NCBI RefSeq assembly: GCF_006965545.2
Contig: NZ_CP041372.2
Coordinates: forward strand, 2,728,001-2,792,000
Length of the DNA stretch: 64,000 bases
Source: Paenalkalicoccus suaedae
GTDB taxonomy: Bacteria > Bacillota > Bacilli > Bacillales > Salisediminibacteriaceae
Direction of reading: 5' to 3'
Within the stretch, counting starts at the first letter, position 1; each line of letters opens with the position of its first letter. The translations under genes were made by a program, and so were the position numbers. Below are positions 7,827 through 15,260 of the stretch, in pieces. The notes under the pieces are model-generated. The model saw only the letters and a program-made list of their open reading frames with translations, ran no database searches and had not been told where the DNA came from.

Positions 7827-9476
7827 TTAGTCATGATCAACGCCGTTCTTTAGCATAGAAAGCCGAATACATAGCTCTAGTAAAAAAACATCATCCGCAT
7901 CAACTAAGGAGAGCTGCGTTAAGGATTCAATGTTGCGCAAGCGATATAGCAAAGATTGCCGATGCAAATGAAGCTCGCGTGCGGTTTGGCTCACGTTGCC
8001 ATTATGCTTGTTATACATCATAAATGTATGCACTAAATCCGTCTGTCGTTTAGCGTCATAGTCTAACAAGGGTTGAATCGTATCCTCCATCACATCAAAA
8101 ACTTCCGGCTTATCAAGCATCGTAAGAAGAAGACGCTTAATCCGAGTGTCCTTATAAAACGTGCGCTCCACACTCGAGCGCAGACCAATATCAAGCGCAG
8201 CTTTCGCCTCTACATAGCTTTGTTTAAAGCTATCACGCTTTGCCGCAATTCCCCAATTCAGTCCCACCTCCGTGAGTAGCTCGTTAAGGCGCCGATCAAC
8301 CGTATCCAAAAATTGATTCGCCGACTCTGCTAATAAATGATGATCCGTCTCCAAATAAATAATCACTTCCCCTTCATCAAACGTAACCATCACTCGCTTT
8401 GACAGAAACTGAGCCGCATTTGCTACCTCACGCTGAATGTAATAGTTCACATTTTGGAGAGACGAAGTAGTAGGACTATCCTGCTTAAAGGACGGGAAGT
8501 CTCCTACCTTTTTTCTTAAATGAATATCTCCGACGATACATAAATAGGTGAGATTGAGGTCATAGCCAAGTTTTTGAGCCTTCGAACTGAGTGTACTGTC
8601 CTCGGTGACTATGCCACGCGCAAGCTCCAGTAAAAAGGTATCTTTAAGACGTATCTCGGCCGTCTCAACAGCATCCTCTTGGACAAAAAATAGCGCACAG
8701 GCTGTGAGTGCATGCTCTAAAATCGTCAAGTGAAACCAGGATAGCGTACTAGAAGGGTGCGGAAACCAAATATAGCCTAGCTTACGGTGGCTGGCCTCAA
8801 TTTGAATCGTGCTATAAACCGTATCCTGGTAGTTATAGCTCTCAATATAAGGATATAAAGGATGATCAGAAATAGGAGATTCCGACTCTGCGAGTGGTAA
8901 ATCGTTTACCGATAAAACGGGTGGATTGGACTTAATATGCGCTCGAACAGTTTCCTTATTATCTATAATAATAGGTGACAAAGACGTGTGATCATGAAGG
9001 AGCTCGCATATTGCCTGTACATCGGTTGTTTGTAAAACGATATTGATAAACTGTCTTCGAATTCGCTCACTTTCCTCCCGCTCACTTCGCTTTTGATGAT
9101 TAATAACGTGGAGCACCGCTTGAATCGCATCACCAAATCGTACTTCCCAAGGAATCTCTACAATAATAAACTCATGCTCATTAGCTAAAGTTAAAATCGA
9201 GTCTGGGATCGTGAAGATAAATCTGCCGGTTGCGATCCCTAACATAGAAGCTCCTGAGTCGATTACGTCCCTCACGAATTGCTCCAACAGGACGTAGTCG
9301 CCGTGACAACCGATGCCTGTCGTCAACACAAATTCATTCTCACGAACAAAATTCTCGACTGGAAGCTCCATCACTGATATCCATTCGATGTAATTTTGCG
9401 CTAAAAAAGACGTCCCCGCTCGGACTTTGGCATGTTCAAAAATAGGCGCTTGTAAAATTTCAGCTGCGACTGTCAT
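7827..9476 (-). CDS. PucR/CdaR-family transcriptional regulator
   Basis: A 549-residue regulator. The N-terminal ~130 residues (EHAKVRAGTSFL ... ELPVENFVRENEFVLTTGIG) match the PucR ligand-sensing domain; the middle (about 290-430) fits the GGDEF-like CdaR domain; the C-terminus (about 490-545) has the PucR-type helix-turn-helix with NGNVSQTARELHLHRQSLLYRL. Family members activate purine, sugar-acid or amino-acid catabolism genes on binding an inducer. It is transcribed divergently from an NSS symporter across 262 bases and in line with the amidohydrolase, so both are likely targets (inference). Start ATG 9476 follows GTGAGGTGA. Confidence 0.88.
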   Translation of the reverse strand: MTVAAEILQAPIFEHAKVRAGTSFLAQNYIEWISVMELPVENFVRENEFVLTTGIGCHGDYVLLEQFVRDVIDSGASMLGIATGRFIFTIPDSILTLANEHEFIIVEIPWEVRFGDAIQAVLHVINHQKRSEREESERIRRQFINIVLQTTDVQAICELLHDHTSLSPIIIDNKETVRAHIKSNPPVLSVNDLPLAESESPISDHPLYPYIESYNYQDTVYSTIQIEASHRKLGYIWFPHPSSTLSWFHLTILEHALTACALFFVQEDAVETAEIRLKDTFLLELARGIVTEDSTLSSKAQKLGYDLNLTYLCIVGDIHLRKKVGDFPSFKQDSPTTSSLQNVNYYIQREVANAAQFLSKRVMVTFDEGEVIIYLETDHHLLAESANQFLDTVDRRLNELLTEVGLNWGIAAKRDSFKQSYVEAKAALDIGLRSSVERTFYKDTRIKRLLLTMLDKPEVFDVMEDTIQPLLDYDAKRQTDLVHTFMMYNKHNGNVSQTARELHLHRQSLLYRLRNIESLTQLSLVDADDVFLLELCIRLSMLKNGVDHD

Positions 9477-9544
9477 ACGATCACCTCACTTGTAAAGATC
9501 ATTTTACCAGAATAATCAGAACAATTATATTGTTGCCTGAATAT

Positions 9545-9588
9545 CCCATATTTCCATATGTTTCTTTGGTATTTGCAGAAAATATGGG
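9545..9588. promoter_or_regulatory. Inverted repeat in the regulator/symporter divergent region
   Basis: CCCATATTT (9545-9553) and AAATATGGG (9580-9588) are perfect 9-bp inverted copies about 26 bases apart. They lie between the PucR-type regulator and the NSS symporter, upstream of the symporter promoter, a natural place for an activator site. Confidence 0.45.
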
Positions 9589-9659
9589 AGACATTGGGTA
9601 GCTGATTAAATTAATTGTTGTGAAAAGGGTTTCTTCCTAAATTCTTTTCAAATTCCCCC

Positions 9660-9687
9660 TTACAAAGCCTAGGGGATATGTTATATT
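9660..9687 (+). promoter_or_regulatory. Possible sigma-A promoter of the NSS symporter
   Basis: TTACAA (9660-9665) and TATATT (9682-9687) are separated by 16 bases, about 50 bases upstream of the start codon. Both boxes deviate from consensus, as expected for an activator-dependent promoter. Confidence 0.4.
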
Positions 9688-9738
9688 AATATTCGCACAA
9701 TTTTTGCACTTTAACGTTTAAAAGGAGGAAAATTTTAC

Positions 9739-11109
9739 ATGAGTTCACAACATGCTCCTCGTGAGCAATGGGCTTCTAAGCTCGGCTTTATGTTAGCCGC
9801 TCTTGGATCAGCCGTTGGTTTAGGAAATATTTGGCGTTTTTCATATGTTGCCGGTGAAAGTGGTGGTGGAGCCTTTCTTCTCGTCTATTTATTATGTATC
9901 GTAGCAATTGGTATACCGATTGTGTTAGCAGAATTTGCGATCGGGCGTCGTTCACAGAGCGATGTCGTAGGATCCTTCCAATCTCTAGCACCAGGGAAGC
10001 CTTGGGTATTGGCCGGTTATTTAGGTGTTGCTTCAGCATTTATCATTCTTTCTTTCTACGGGGTCGTTGCCGGTTGGTCCCTCCATTACTTTATTCAGTA
10101 CTTTGCAGGTGGTCCTTCTCTTGAAGGTGGAATGTCTTATGGTGATTACTTCGGTGCCTTCACATCTAACATGGTCCAACCACTATTTTGGCAGTTTGCA
10201 TTTATGGCATTAACGGTTGGAATTGTTTTTGTAGGTGTTAAAAAAGGAATCGAGCTTAGTAACAAAATCTTGATGCCACTTTTAGCTATTTTAGTAATCG
10301 TACTTGCGGGCTACAGCTTGACTTTAGGTGGAGCATCCGAAGCGATCAGCTTCCTGTTTTCACCTGACTGGAGCGCTCTAGGTGAGCCTGCTGTCTGGTT
10401 CTCCGCTCTATCTCAAGCCTTCTTCTCTCTAAGCTTAGGTATGGGGGCTCTTATTACGTACGGAAGCTATTTAAATCAAAAAGAAAAACTACCTGGGGCT
10501 GCTGTTGGCGTCTCCATCATGGACTCTGGCTTTGCCATTATCGCAGGTTTAATGATTTTCCCTGCAGTATTCGCATTTGGTATCGCTCCGGACTCTGGTC
10601 CTGGACTCGTGTTCATTACTCTACCTGAAATTTTTAATAATCTATCCTTAGGTACTTTATTTGGACTACTATTCTTCTTCCTACTAACTGCTGCAGCCAT
10701 TTCTTCTGGTGTATCGCTGTTAGAGGTTGCTGTCGCATTCTTCATGCGTCAAATGAATTGGACACGCCAAAAAGCTGCACTAATCATTGGTACGATCATC
10801 TTCCTTATCGGATTACCGTCGTCCTTTAGCTTCGGTGCTTGGTCAGATGTTACCGTTCTAGGCGATCGAAGCATCTTCGATTCCATGGACTTCTTAGCAT
10901 CCTACATCTTCCTTCCTGTCGGCGGATTCATCATCGCCCTCTTTGTCGGTTGGGGATGGAAAAAAGCCGATGCCCTTGCTGCAGGAGATCTACAAGGATC
11001 TGCTATCGGGATCGTTTGGATTTGGATTTTACGAATTGCAGCTCCAATAGCTATCCTACTTGTATTCCTTTATTCAACAGGTTTATTAAACCTTATTACT
11101 GGAGAATAG
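9739..11109 (+). CDS. Sodium:neurotransmitter symporter family (NSS/SNF) transporter
   Basis: A 456-residue integral membrane carrier that couples Na+ entry to uptake of an amino acid or related solute. The TM1 signature GSAVGLGNIWRFSYVAGESG (Na+ and substrate site) is present at residues 18-37, followed by IPIVLAEFAIGRR in TM2 and the repeated hydrophobic segments of the LeuT fold; I count 11-12 membrane spans. The bacterial length without long termini is typical. ATG 9739 follows AAAGGAGG. It faces the PucR-type regulator, and the amidohydrolase lies just beyond, so a shared nitrogenous substrate is likely. A paralogue lies at 57695-59053. Confidence 0.92.
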   Translation: MSSQHAPREQWASKLGFMLAALGSAVGLGNIWRFSYVAGESGGGAFLLVYLLCIVAIGIPIVLAEFAIGRRSQSDVVGSFQSLAPGKPWVLAGYLGVASAFIILSFYGVVAGWSLHYFIQYFAGGPSLEGGMSYGDYFGAFTSNMVQPLFWQFAFMALTVGIVFVGVKKGIELSNKILMPLLAILVIVLAGYSLTLGGASEAISFLFSPDWSALGEPAVWFSALSQAFFSLSLGMGALITYGSYLNQKEKLPGAAVGVSIMDSGFAIIAGLMIFPAVFAFGIAPDSGPGLVFITLPEIFNNLSLGTLFGLLFFFLLTAAAISSGVSLLEVAVAFFMRQMNWTRQKAALIIGTIIFLIGLPSSFSFGAWSDVTVLGDRSIFDSMDFLASYIFLPVGGFIIALFVGWGWKKADALAAGDLQGSAIGIVWIWILRIAAPIAILLVFLYSTGLLNLITGE

Positions 11110-11126
11110 TAGTGGGTCATGCAAGG

Positions 11127-11162
11127 AGCACGCGATTCCTTTTGGGAATTGCGTGCTTTTTG
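11127..11162 (+). terminator. Terminator of the first NSS symporter
   Basis: Stem AGCACGC/GCGTGCT (11127-11133 with 11151-11157), continued inward by GATTCC/GGGAATT, then TTTTT. Confidence 0.88.
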
Positions 11163-11200
11163 GTTTGGTTTTGGTATTGGGTTGGTTTCAAGCTATTGAT

Positions 11201-11550
11201 CCTTCATCTTACGCAGTTCCTCCTCCAACTTGCGCGGTTTTTTCTACGATACGCAGTTGTATCAGTTTTTCGCGCGGTTCACCCTCACTTTCGCGCGATC
11301 AGCCCTTCATCTCGCGCAGTCCGCCCTTCAACTTGCGCGATTTTTTCCACGATACGCAGTCGTATCAGTTTTTCGCGCGGTTCACCCTGACTTTCGCGCG
11401 ATCAGCCCTTCATCTCGCGCAATTCACCCTCCAACTTGCGCGGTTTTTTCCACCTTACGCAGTCGCACCAGTTTTCCGCGCGGTTCACCCTCACTTTCAC
11501 GCGATCGCCCCTTCATCTCGCGCAATTCACCCTCCATCTCACGCATCCAT
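11201..11550. repeat. CGCGC-keyword tract with a 103-nt super-repeat
   Basis: Segments opening CGCGCGGTTCACCC recur at 11271, 11374 and 11477, and TGCGCG segments at 11231, 11334 and 11437: exactly 103 nt each time. Each 103-nt copy consists of five subunits of 20-21 nt carrying TTCGCGCGA, CTCGCGCA, TTGCGCG or TACGCAG. The tract lies between two convergent genes, each with its own terminator. Open frames on the plus strand here are repeat artefacts. Confidence 0.9.
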
Positions 11551-11626
11551 CCCAACCTCACGTAACCCATCAAACCCAAACCACCAGTTAACCAACATCC
11601 ATCCTATTAAAACCAACACCCACCCT

Positions 11627-11662
11627 ACCAAAAAAAGCAGAAGCCACTTCGGCCTCTGCTCC
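11627..11662 (-). terminator. Terminator of the FAH/DJ-1 operon
   Basis: AGCAGAAGCC (11636-11645) pairs with GGCCTCTGCT (11651-11660), loop ACTTC, with an A run on the plus side giving U residues on the minus transcript. Confidence 0.88.
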
Positions 11663-11686
11663 CTTTTAAATTATTTACTATTTCAA

Positions 11687-12307
11687 TCAACTCTTACCGA
11701 CTACAACAGACTTATGCAACACCTTACCCGAGCTAACTAACGACAGCTGCAATTTGTCCCCCTCATGAAGTGGGCCAATCCCGTCTGGTGTGCCAGTAAA
11801 GAGAAGGTCTCCTTTTCCTAATCCAACGACATCAACACCGTATTCTAACAATTCTCTAACAGAAAACGTCATATCACGTGGTGACCCCTGTTGCCTTGTT
11901 TCTCCATTAATCGTGAGTCTAAACGCTTGCTCTAAAAAATCTTCTTCACTGATAAAAGGCTGCCACTCGCCAATAATAGCGGAGCCTTTAAAGCCTTTTG
12001 CAACGAGCCAAGGCTTGCCGTTTTCCTTCGCCCAAGCCTGCTCATCACGCAGAGTAAGGTCAAGGCCAAGCGTAAATGCCTCTACACAATCGGCTAAATC
12101 CGCGCCCGTCTCATACGTATCTTTGAGCTTTAACACAAGTTCTGCTTCATAGTCGACCCTGCCTCGCCCCTTCGGCAACACAATCTCCTCTGGTTGTTCT
12201 ACCAATGCATGACTTGGTTTACTGAATAGTACCGGCTTCGATGGTGCCGCACTTTTCATTTCCTTCGCATGAAGCGCATAGTTTAACCCGACACAAATAA
12301 TATTCAT
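11687..12307 (-). CDS. Fumarylacetoacetate hydrolase (FAH) family protein
   Basis: A 206-residue single-domain FAH-fold enzyme (acylpyruvate hydrolase / oxaloacetate decarboxylase / FAHD1-like). Seen: CVGLNYALHAKEM at the start, LFSKPS, VDYEAELV with the metal-binding Glu pair at about residues 54-56, LTLRDEQ with the third metal ligand, GFKGSAIIG, and TGTPDGIG near the C-terminus, a hallmark loop. It cleaves or decarboxylates a 2,4-diketo or oxaloacetate-like acid using Mg2+; the exact substrate is open. Its start overlaps the stop of the DJ-1-family gene by four bases, so the two are translated together. Confidence 0.87.
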   Translation of the reverse strand: MNIICVGLNYALHAKEMKSAAPSKPVLFSKPSHALVEQPEEIVLPKGRGRVDYEAELVLKLKDTYETGADLADCVEAFTLGLDLTLRDEQAWAKENGKPWLVAKGFKGSAIIGEWQPFISEEDFLEQAFRLTINGETRQQGSPRDMTFSVRELLEYGVDVVGLGKGDLLFTGTPDGIGPLHEGDKLQLSLVSSGKVLHKSVVVGKS

Positions 12308-12897
12308 GATCCGCTCCCCTCCCCATATTCCATATACTTGGCTGTATCCTTACTTACTTCCTTGCCATACAAACGCCCAACAATATGTAACGAAAGCTCA
12401 ATGCCTGACGAGATGCCGGCAGCTGTTAAGATTTCTCCTTGATCAACAAACTTTGTTTGCTTGATTACCTCGATCTCAGGATATCGCTCTCTTAAATCAT
12501 CTAATCTGCGCCAGTGCGTCGTTGCTCGCTTGCCCTTAAGCAATCCAGCCTCAGCCAGCACAAATGCACCTGTACAAACAGATGCCATCAGCTCTACCTG
12601 CTTTGCCTTCGCGCGCACAAAATCCAACACTTCTGGCTTATTCATTTCATTCGACGTCGCCCCAGTACCACCAGGTATAACGACTATGTCCAAAGCTGGC
12701 GCAGACTCCAATGAATAATCAGGTATCACCCGCAACCCATTCTTAGCCCGAATCGCCTCCCCATCCTCCGAGAGCGTTACAACCTCAAACGGCTGCTCGC
12801 CATCAATCTCCGTGACAGAAAATACTTCAAACGGTCCAGCAAAATCAAGTACTTCCACATCATCAAATAAGTAGATCCCAACGGTTCGTTTTTTCAT
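12304..12897 (-). CDS. DJ-1/PfpI family protein (isonitrile hydratase-like)
   Basis: A 197-residue class-I glutamine amidotransferase-like protein. Seen: GIYLFDDVEVLDFAGPFEVF at the N-terminus, IVVIPGGTGA at about 71-80, and the nucleophile elbow SVCTGA with C108, followed by LKGKRATTHW, which is typical of the InhA/isonitrile-hydratase and GlxA-like branch. Substrate is unknown; relatives include isonitrile hydratases and protein deglycases. It is the first gene of the pair with the FAH enzyme. ATG 12897 lies behind AAAGGAGGAAAAG. Confidence 0.85.
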   Translation of the reverse strand: MKKRTVGIYLFDDVEVLDFAGPFEVFSVTEIDGEQPFEVVTLSEDGEAIRAKNGLRVIPDYSLESAPALDIVVIPGGTGATSNEMNKPEVLDFVRAKAKQVELMASVCTGAFVLAEAGLLKGKRATTHWRRLDDLRERYPEIEVIKQTKFVDQGEILTAAGISSGIELSLHIVGRLYGKEVSKDTAKYMEYGEGSGS

Positions 12898-12941
12898 CTT
12901 TTCCTCCTTTTAAGATCGTGTTCTTACAAGCATTTTAGCAC

Positions 12942-12976
12942 AAAAAGGACCTGCCCTCTCGTTAAGAGAGAGCAGG
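12942..12976 (-). terminator. Terminator of the small stress-type protein gene
   Basis: CCTGCCCTCTC (12950-12960) pairs with GAGAGAGCAGG (12966-12976), loop GTTAA, with AAAAA on the plus strand giving a U run on the minus transcript. Confidence 0.88.
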
Positions 12977-12984
12977 CATAAAAG

Positions 12985-13338
12985 TTAGTCTACTGTTAGT
13001 GATTTATCTACATAAGCATCCGATTCTTTTAACACGTGAATCGCATCATCGACACGAGAATCCTCTACAGAAAACTCGAGAGCATAGGATGGATGCTTCT
13101 CATCCTTCCCTGTAAATGTTTCTTTAATATTTGTAATAGCAGCAAATGCTCCACTGTGTCCAGGTAAGCCACCGCCACCAGATCCTAAATTCGTTGCAGG
13201 CATAATGATGCGTTGCCCTCGTCCTTCCTCAGGGATCATGTCCACACGTTCATCCATGACACCTACTTTTCGCAGACTCGCTAAAGCAGATTCTGCGTCA
13301 TTCTCCGTATTAAAATAAGCTACTATGTGCTTACTCAT
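12985..13338 (-). CDS. Small general-stress-type protein, function unknown
   Basis: 117 residues, soluble, no signal peptide. The N-terminus (HIVAYFNTENDAESALASLRKVG) has the ferredoxin-like beta-alpha-beta look of the general-stress 17M/YflT-like domain: a strand, a helix that scans for an element, then a second half. A Gly-rich loop (GSGGGGLPGHSG) sits in the middle at about 52-63, and the C-terminal half (SYALEFSVEDSRVDDAIHVLKESDAYV) looks like a second beta-alpha repeat. I do not recognise a specific family name with confidence. It is monocistronic with its own terminator. Confidence 0.65.
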   Translation of the reverse strand: MSKHIVAYFNTENDAESALASLRKVGVMDERVDMIPEEGRGQRIIMPATNLGSGGGGLPGHSGAFAAITNIKETFTGKDEKHPSYALEFSVEDSRVDDAIHVLKESDAYVDKSLTVD

Positions 13339-13459
13339 GAATCTGTCACCTCTTTCGTTATTTTGTAATCGTTTACCCTTCTATCTTTTCTTCAAACACG
13401 ACAGGATATTTTGATATTGTGTCGAATATCTTTTAGGATGCTTAAATAAGGAGGCTTTT

Positions 13460-14359
13460 ATGATTCAAACGGAGATACTTCGATTTCTTACCTCATTACA
13501 AGGGCCCGTTCTCGATTCCATTGCACAAGTCCTTACCTTTCTAGGCAATGAGGAATTTTATTTTTTACTTATCCCGCTCATTTTTTGGTGTATACATAAA
13601 CAAGTTGGCTTTCAGCTCTTTTATATTTTCCTTTTATCCATGTATGTAAATGCATTTTTAAAGATTACGTTTGCTGTACCTAGACCAATTGGCGTAGAAG
13701 GCGTGCAATCGTTATTTGTTTCTTCTGCGGAAGTTGGTAGTCACTACCCAAATGATTCCTTCCCGAGCGGACATGCACAAGGCTCGACGACCCTTTGGGC
13801 TTATATCGCAGCTGTCGTGCGTAAGCCTTGGTTTTACGCATTTGCCGCCGTCCTCATCCTATTAATCGCTGTATCGCGGCTTTATACTGGCCTGCACTGG
13901 CCCTTAGATGTGCTCGCTGGTATTGCTTTAGGTGTAGCCTTTGTTGCAATTGGGCTTTTCATCTCCGCAAAGGTGCAAAAGCTTCCTGCCTTTATCGTGT
14001 GGACAATTATTTTCATCCTACCAATCGCGCTCGTTATTTTCCTCCCAGCGACGGAGGGGTATCAGTACGGCGGGATTCTGCTTGGCGCAAGCGTCGGATA
14101 TATGCTCGAGCGCCAGACGAGCAACTTTACAACCTCTCAATCTTTTGGACGAAAAGTGGTAGCATATGTCATCGGCATTTTGTTTACATTTGGCATTCAA
14201 GTTGGCGGGAAAGAACTCTTACCTGCGACGGTTGAAGCGGACGCAATTAGATACGGATTTATTGGTTTATGGATCACGCTTTTATGGCCGTGGTCGCTTG
14301 TGAAGCTCTCGATTTATAAGAGTGGCGATAGTAAAAAAAGACGTAAAAAAACACGCTAG
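13460..14359 (+). CDS. PAP2-family membrane phosphatase
   Basis: A 299-residue polytopic membrane phosphatase of the acid phosphatase/vanadium haloperoxidase fold. The three catalytic motifs are complete: K68-x6-R75-P76, P102-S-G-H105, and S139-R-x5-H146-x3-D150. About eight membrane spans follow from the hydrophobic stretches. Relatives dephosphorylate undecaprenyl-PP, phosphatidylglycerophosphate or diacylglycerol-PP at the outer membrane face; the substrate is not decided here. A basic C-terminal tail (KKRRKKTR) ends the protein. ATG 13460 follows AAGGAGG. The stop codon lies inside the stem of a shared terminator. Confidence 0.87.
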   Translation: MIQTEILRFLTSLQGPVLDSIAQVLTFLGNEEFYFLLIPLIFWCIHKQVGFQLFYIFLLSMYVNAFLKITFAVPRPIGVEGVQSLFVSSAEVGSHYPNDSFPSGHAQGSTTLWAYIAAVVRKPWFYAFAAVLILLIAVSRLYTGLHWPLDVLAGIALGVAFVAIGLFISAKVQKLPAFIVWTIIFILPIALVIFLPATEGYQYGGILLGASVGYMLERQTSNFTTSQSFGRKVVAYVIGILFTFGIQVGGKELLPATVEADAIRYGFIGLWITLLWPWSLVKLSIYKSGDSKKRRKKTR

Positions 14360-14383
14360 CCTCTGCGGCATAGCGTGTTTTTC
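14345..14383. terminator. Bidirectional terminator (PAP2 / redoxin lipoprotein)
   Basis: AACACGCTA (14350-14358) pairs with TAGCGTGTT (14371-14379), flanked by A6 and T5, so it works for both convergent genes. Confidence 0.85.
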
Positions 14384-14384
14384 G

Positions 14385-14897
14385 TTATTCGTTTGCTAAT
14401 TCTTCCAATTCGTTTAAAATGGTATCACTATTTTCTCCCACTAAATAATCGATCTCTACAAGCATAGCATTGGTGTTAGGATTAACCGCTGCAAAGCCAC
14501 GTGTGATCATCTGTGCTTCTTCATCAATGAAGCCAAGCTCCACACCAAGCTCTCCATTTATATCAGAGAGAATCTCCATACCAAGATTATTTGCCTCGAT
14601 ATACTGGGCGTGACTTGCCGGATCAGCCGGGCTTATCCCAAGCACTCGGTAACCCATTGCTTCAATGTCCTCTACATATTCGTTCAGCTCAACTAGCTGA
14701 GAGGTACAAACTTGTCAGGTGACGCCGGTAAAATATAAGTAGAGGTCAGGCTGATCTGCCGTAAATACCTCTACCTCTTCTCCAGAACTACTCTCTAAGG
14801 AGTACTCATAGTCGTCCGGATTATAGTCCCCACTCTCCAGGTCTGATGAACATGCCGCTAGAAACAGCGTTCCAGCCAGCAAAAGTAGCTTCTTCAT
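14385..14897 (-). CDS. Redoxin (AhpC/TSA-like) lipoprotein with in-frame TGA: candidate selenoprotein
   Basis: Read straight through, this is one 170-codon frame: a lipoprotein signal with lipobox LAAC (C16), an acidic linker, then a thioredoxin/peroxiredoxin domain (YLYFTGVT, TGA, QVCTSQLVEL; then GYRVLGISPADPASH and ILSDINGELGVELGF). The only interruption is TGA at 14715-14717, codon 61. Aligned on the thioredoxin fold, that codon takes the place of the first Cys of a CxxC motif, giving U-Q-V-C64. The downstream 109 codons are intact and well conserved in pattern. A hairpin with SECIS-like spacing follows the TGA. Either this is a selenocysteine-containing extracytoplasmic redoxin, or a very young Cys-to-stop pseudogene. 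The ATG at 14897 follows AAGGTAGGTGG. Confidence 0.7.
14669..14717 (-). promoter_or_regulatory. SECIS-like hairpin directly 3' of the in-frame TGA
   Basis: Downstream of the TGA (14715-14717) the transcript can fold into an upper stem UCAGCU/AGCUGA (14695-14700 with 14684-14689) with the five-base loop AGUUG, and a lower stem CCUC/GAGG (14701-14704 with 14669-14672). The loop begins 20 bases after the TGA and has G as its second base; both agree with the general rule for bacterial SECIS elements as I know it (loop G in position 1 or 2, 16-37 nt spacing). Confidence 0.5.
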
Positions 14898-15049
14898 CGT
14901 CCCACCTACCTTTCTAAGGAATAGACTATCACTTTTTCACGACTACGAAAAGAAATCTTGCTTACAATGTTGTGACAAATCAAGGACAATTGGGGTTTGA
15001 GGAGGTGGTAATGAACGTTATTGTGGGGGGATGTTCTTTGTTTATGTTT

Positions 15050-15110
15050 TATGTTCCTGATTCTGTTTTTATGTTCCCCATTTCAGAGTTATGTTCCTAT
15101 CTTAAAGTAC
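15050..15110. repeat. 20-nt tract, keyword TTATGTTCC (first block)
   Basis: Three units start at 15050, 15070 and 15090, each opening TTATGTTCC. This block belongs to the same family as 15261-15450; the two are separated by a GCGCGCAT/TTATGCGCG module. Confidence 0.85.
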
Positions 15111-15127
15111 TCCACTTTTTTCAATGA

Positions 15128-15225
15128 ATGCGCGCATTTCATTCCTTTATGCGCGAAAAGCTGTGCTGTATCGTACTTTAACAGCTCTTGTTTCGCGCTA
15201 ATATGTGCATTCATATGCTTTTAAT
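15128..15225. repeat. GCGCGCAT ... TTTATGCGCGA ... TTCGCGCTA module
   Basis: This stretch carries GCGCGCAT, then CTTTATGCGCGA-type, then TTTCGCGCTA followed by TGCAT, in the same order and similar spacing as at 59694-59790. In both places it adjoins a TTATGTTCC tract. No coding sense is seen. Confidence 0.6.
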
Positions 15226-15260
15226 ATGTATCTTTGAAAGATTACTTGATTAAAGTGAAG

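Noticed and set aside
11153-11740. Plus-strand frames of 111-195 codons in the CGCGC tract
   Set aside because: Repeat artefacts in a convergent spacer with terminators on both sides; products are low-complexity.
14658-14717. Redoxin gene split by a frameshift
   Set aside because: The two halves are in the same frame; only one in-frame TGA separates them, so it is a nonsense/recoding case and not a frameshift.
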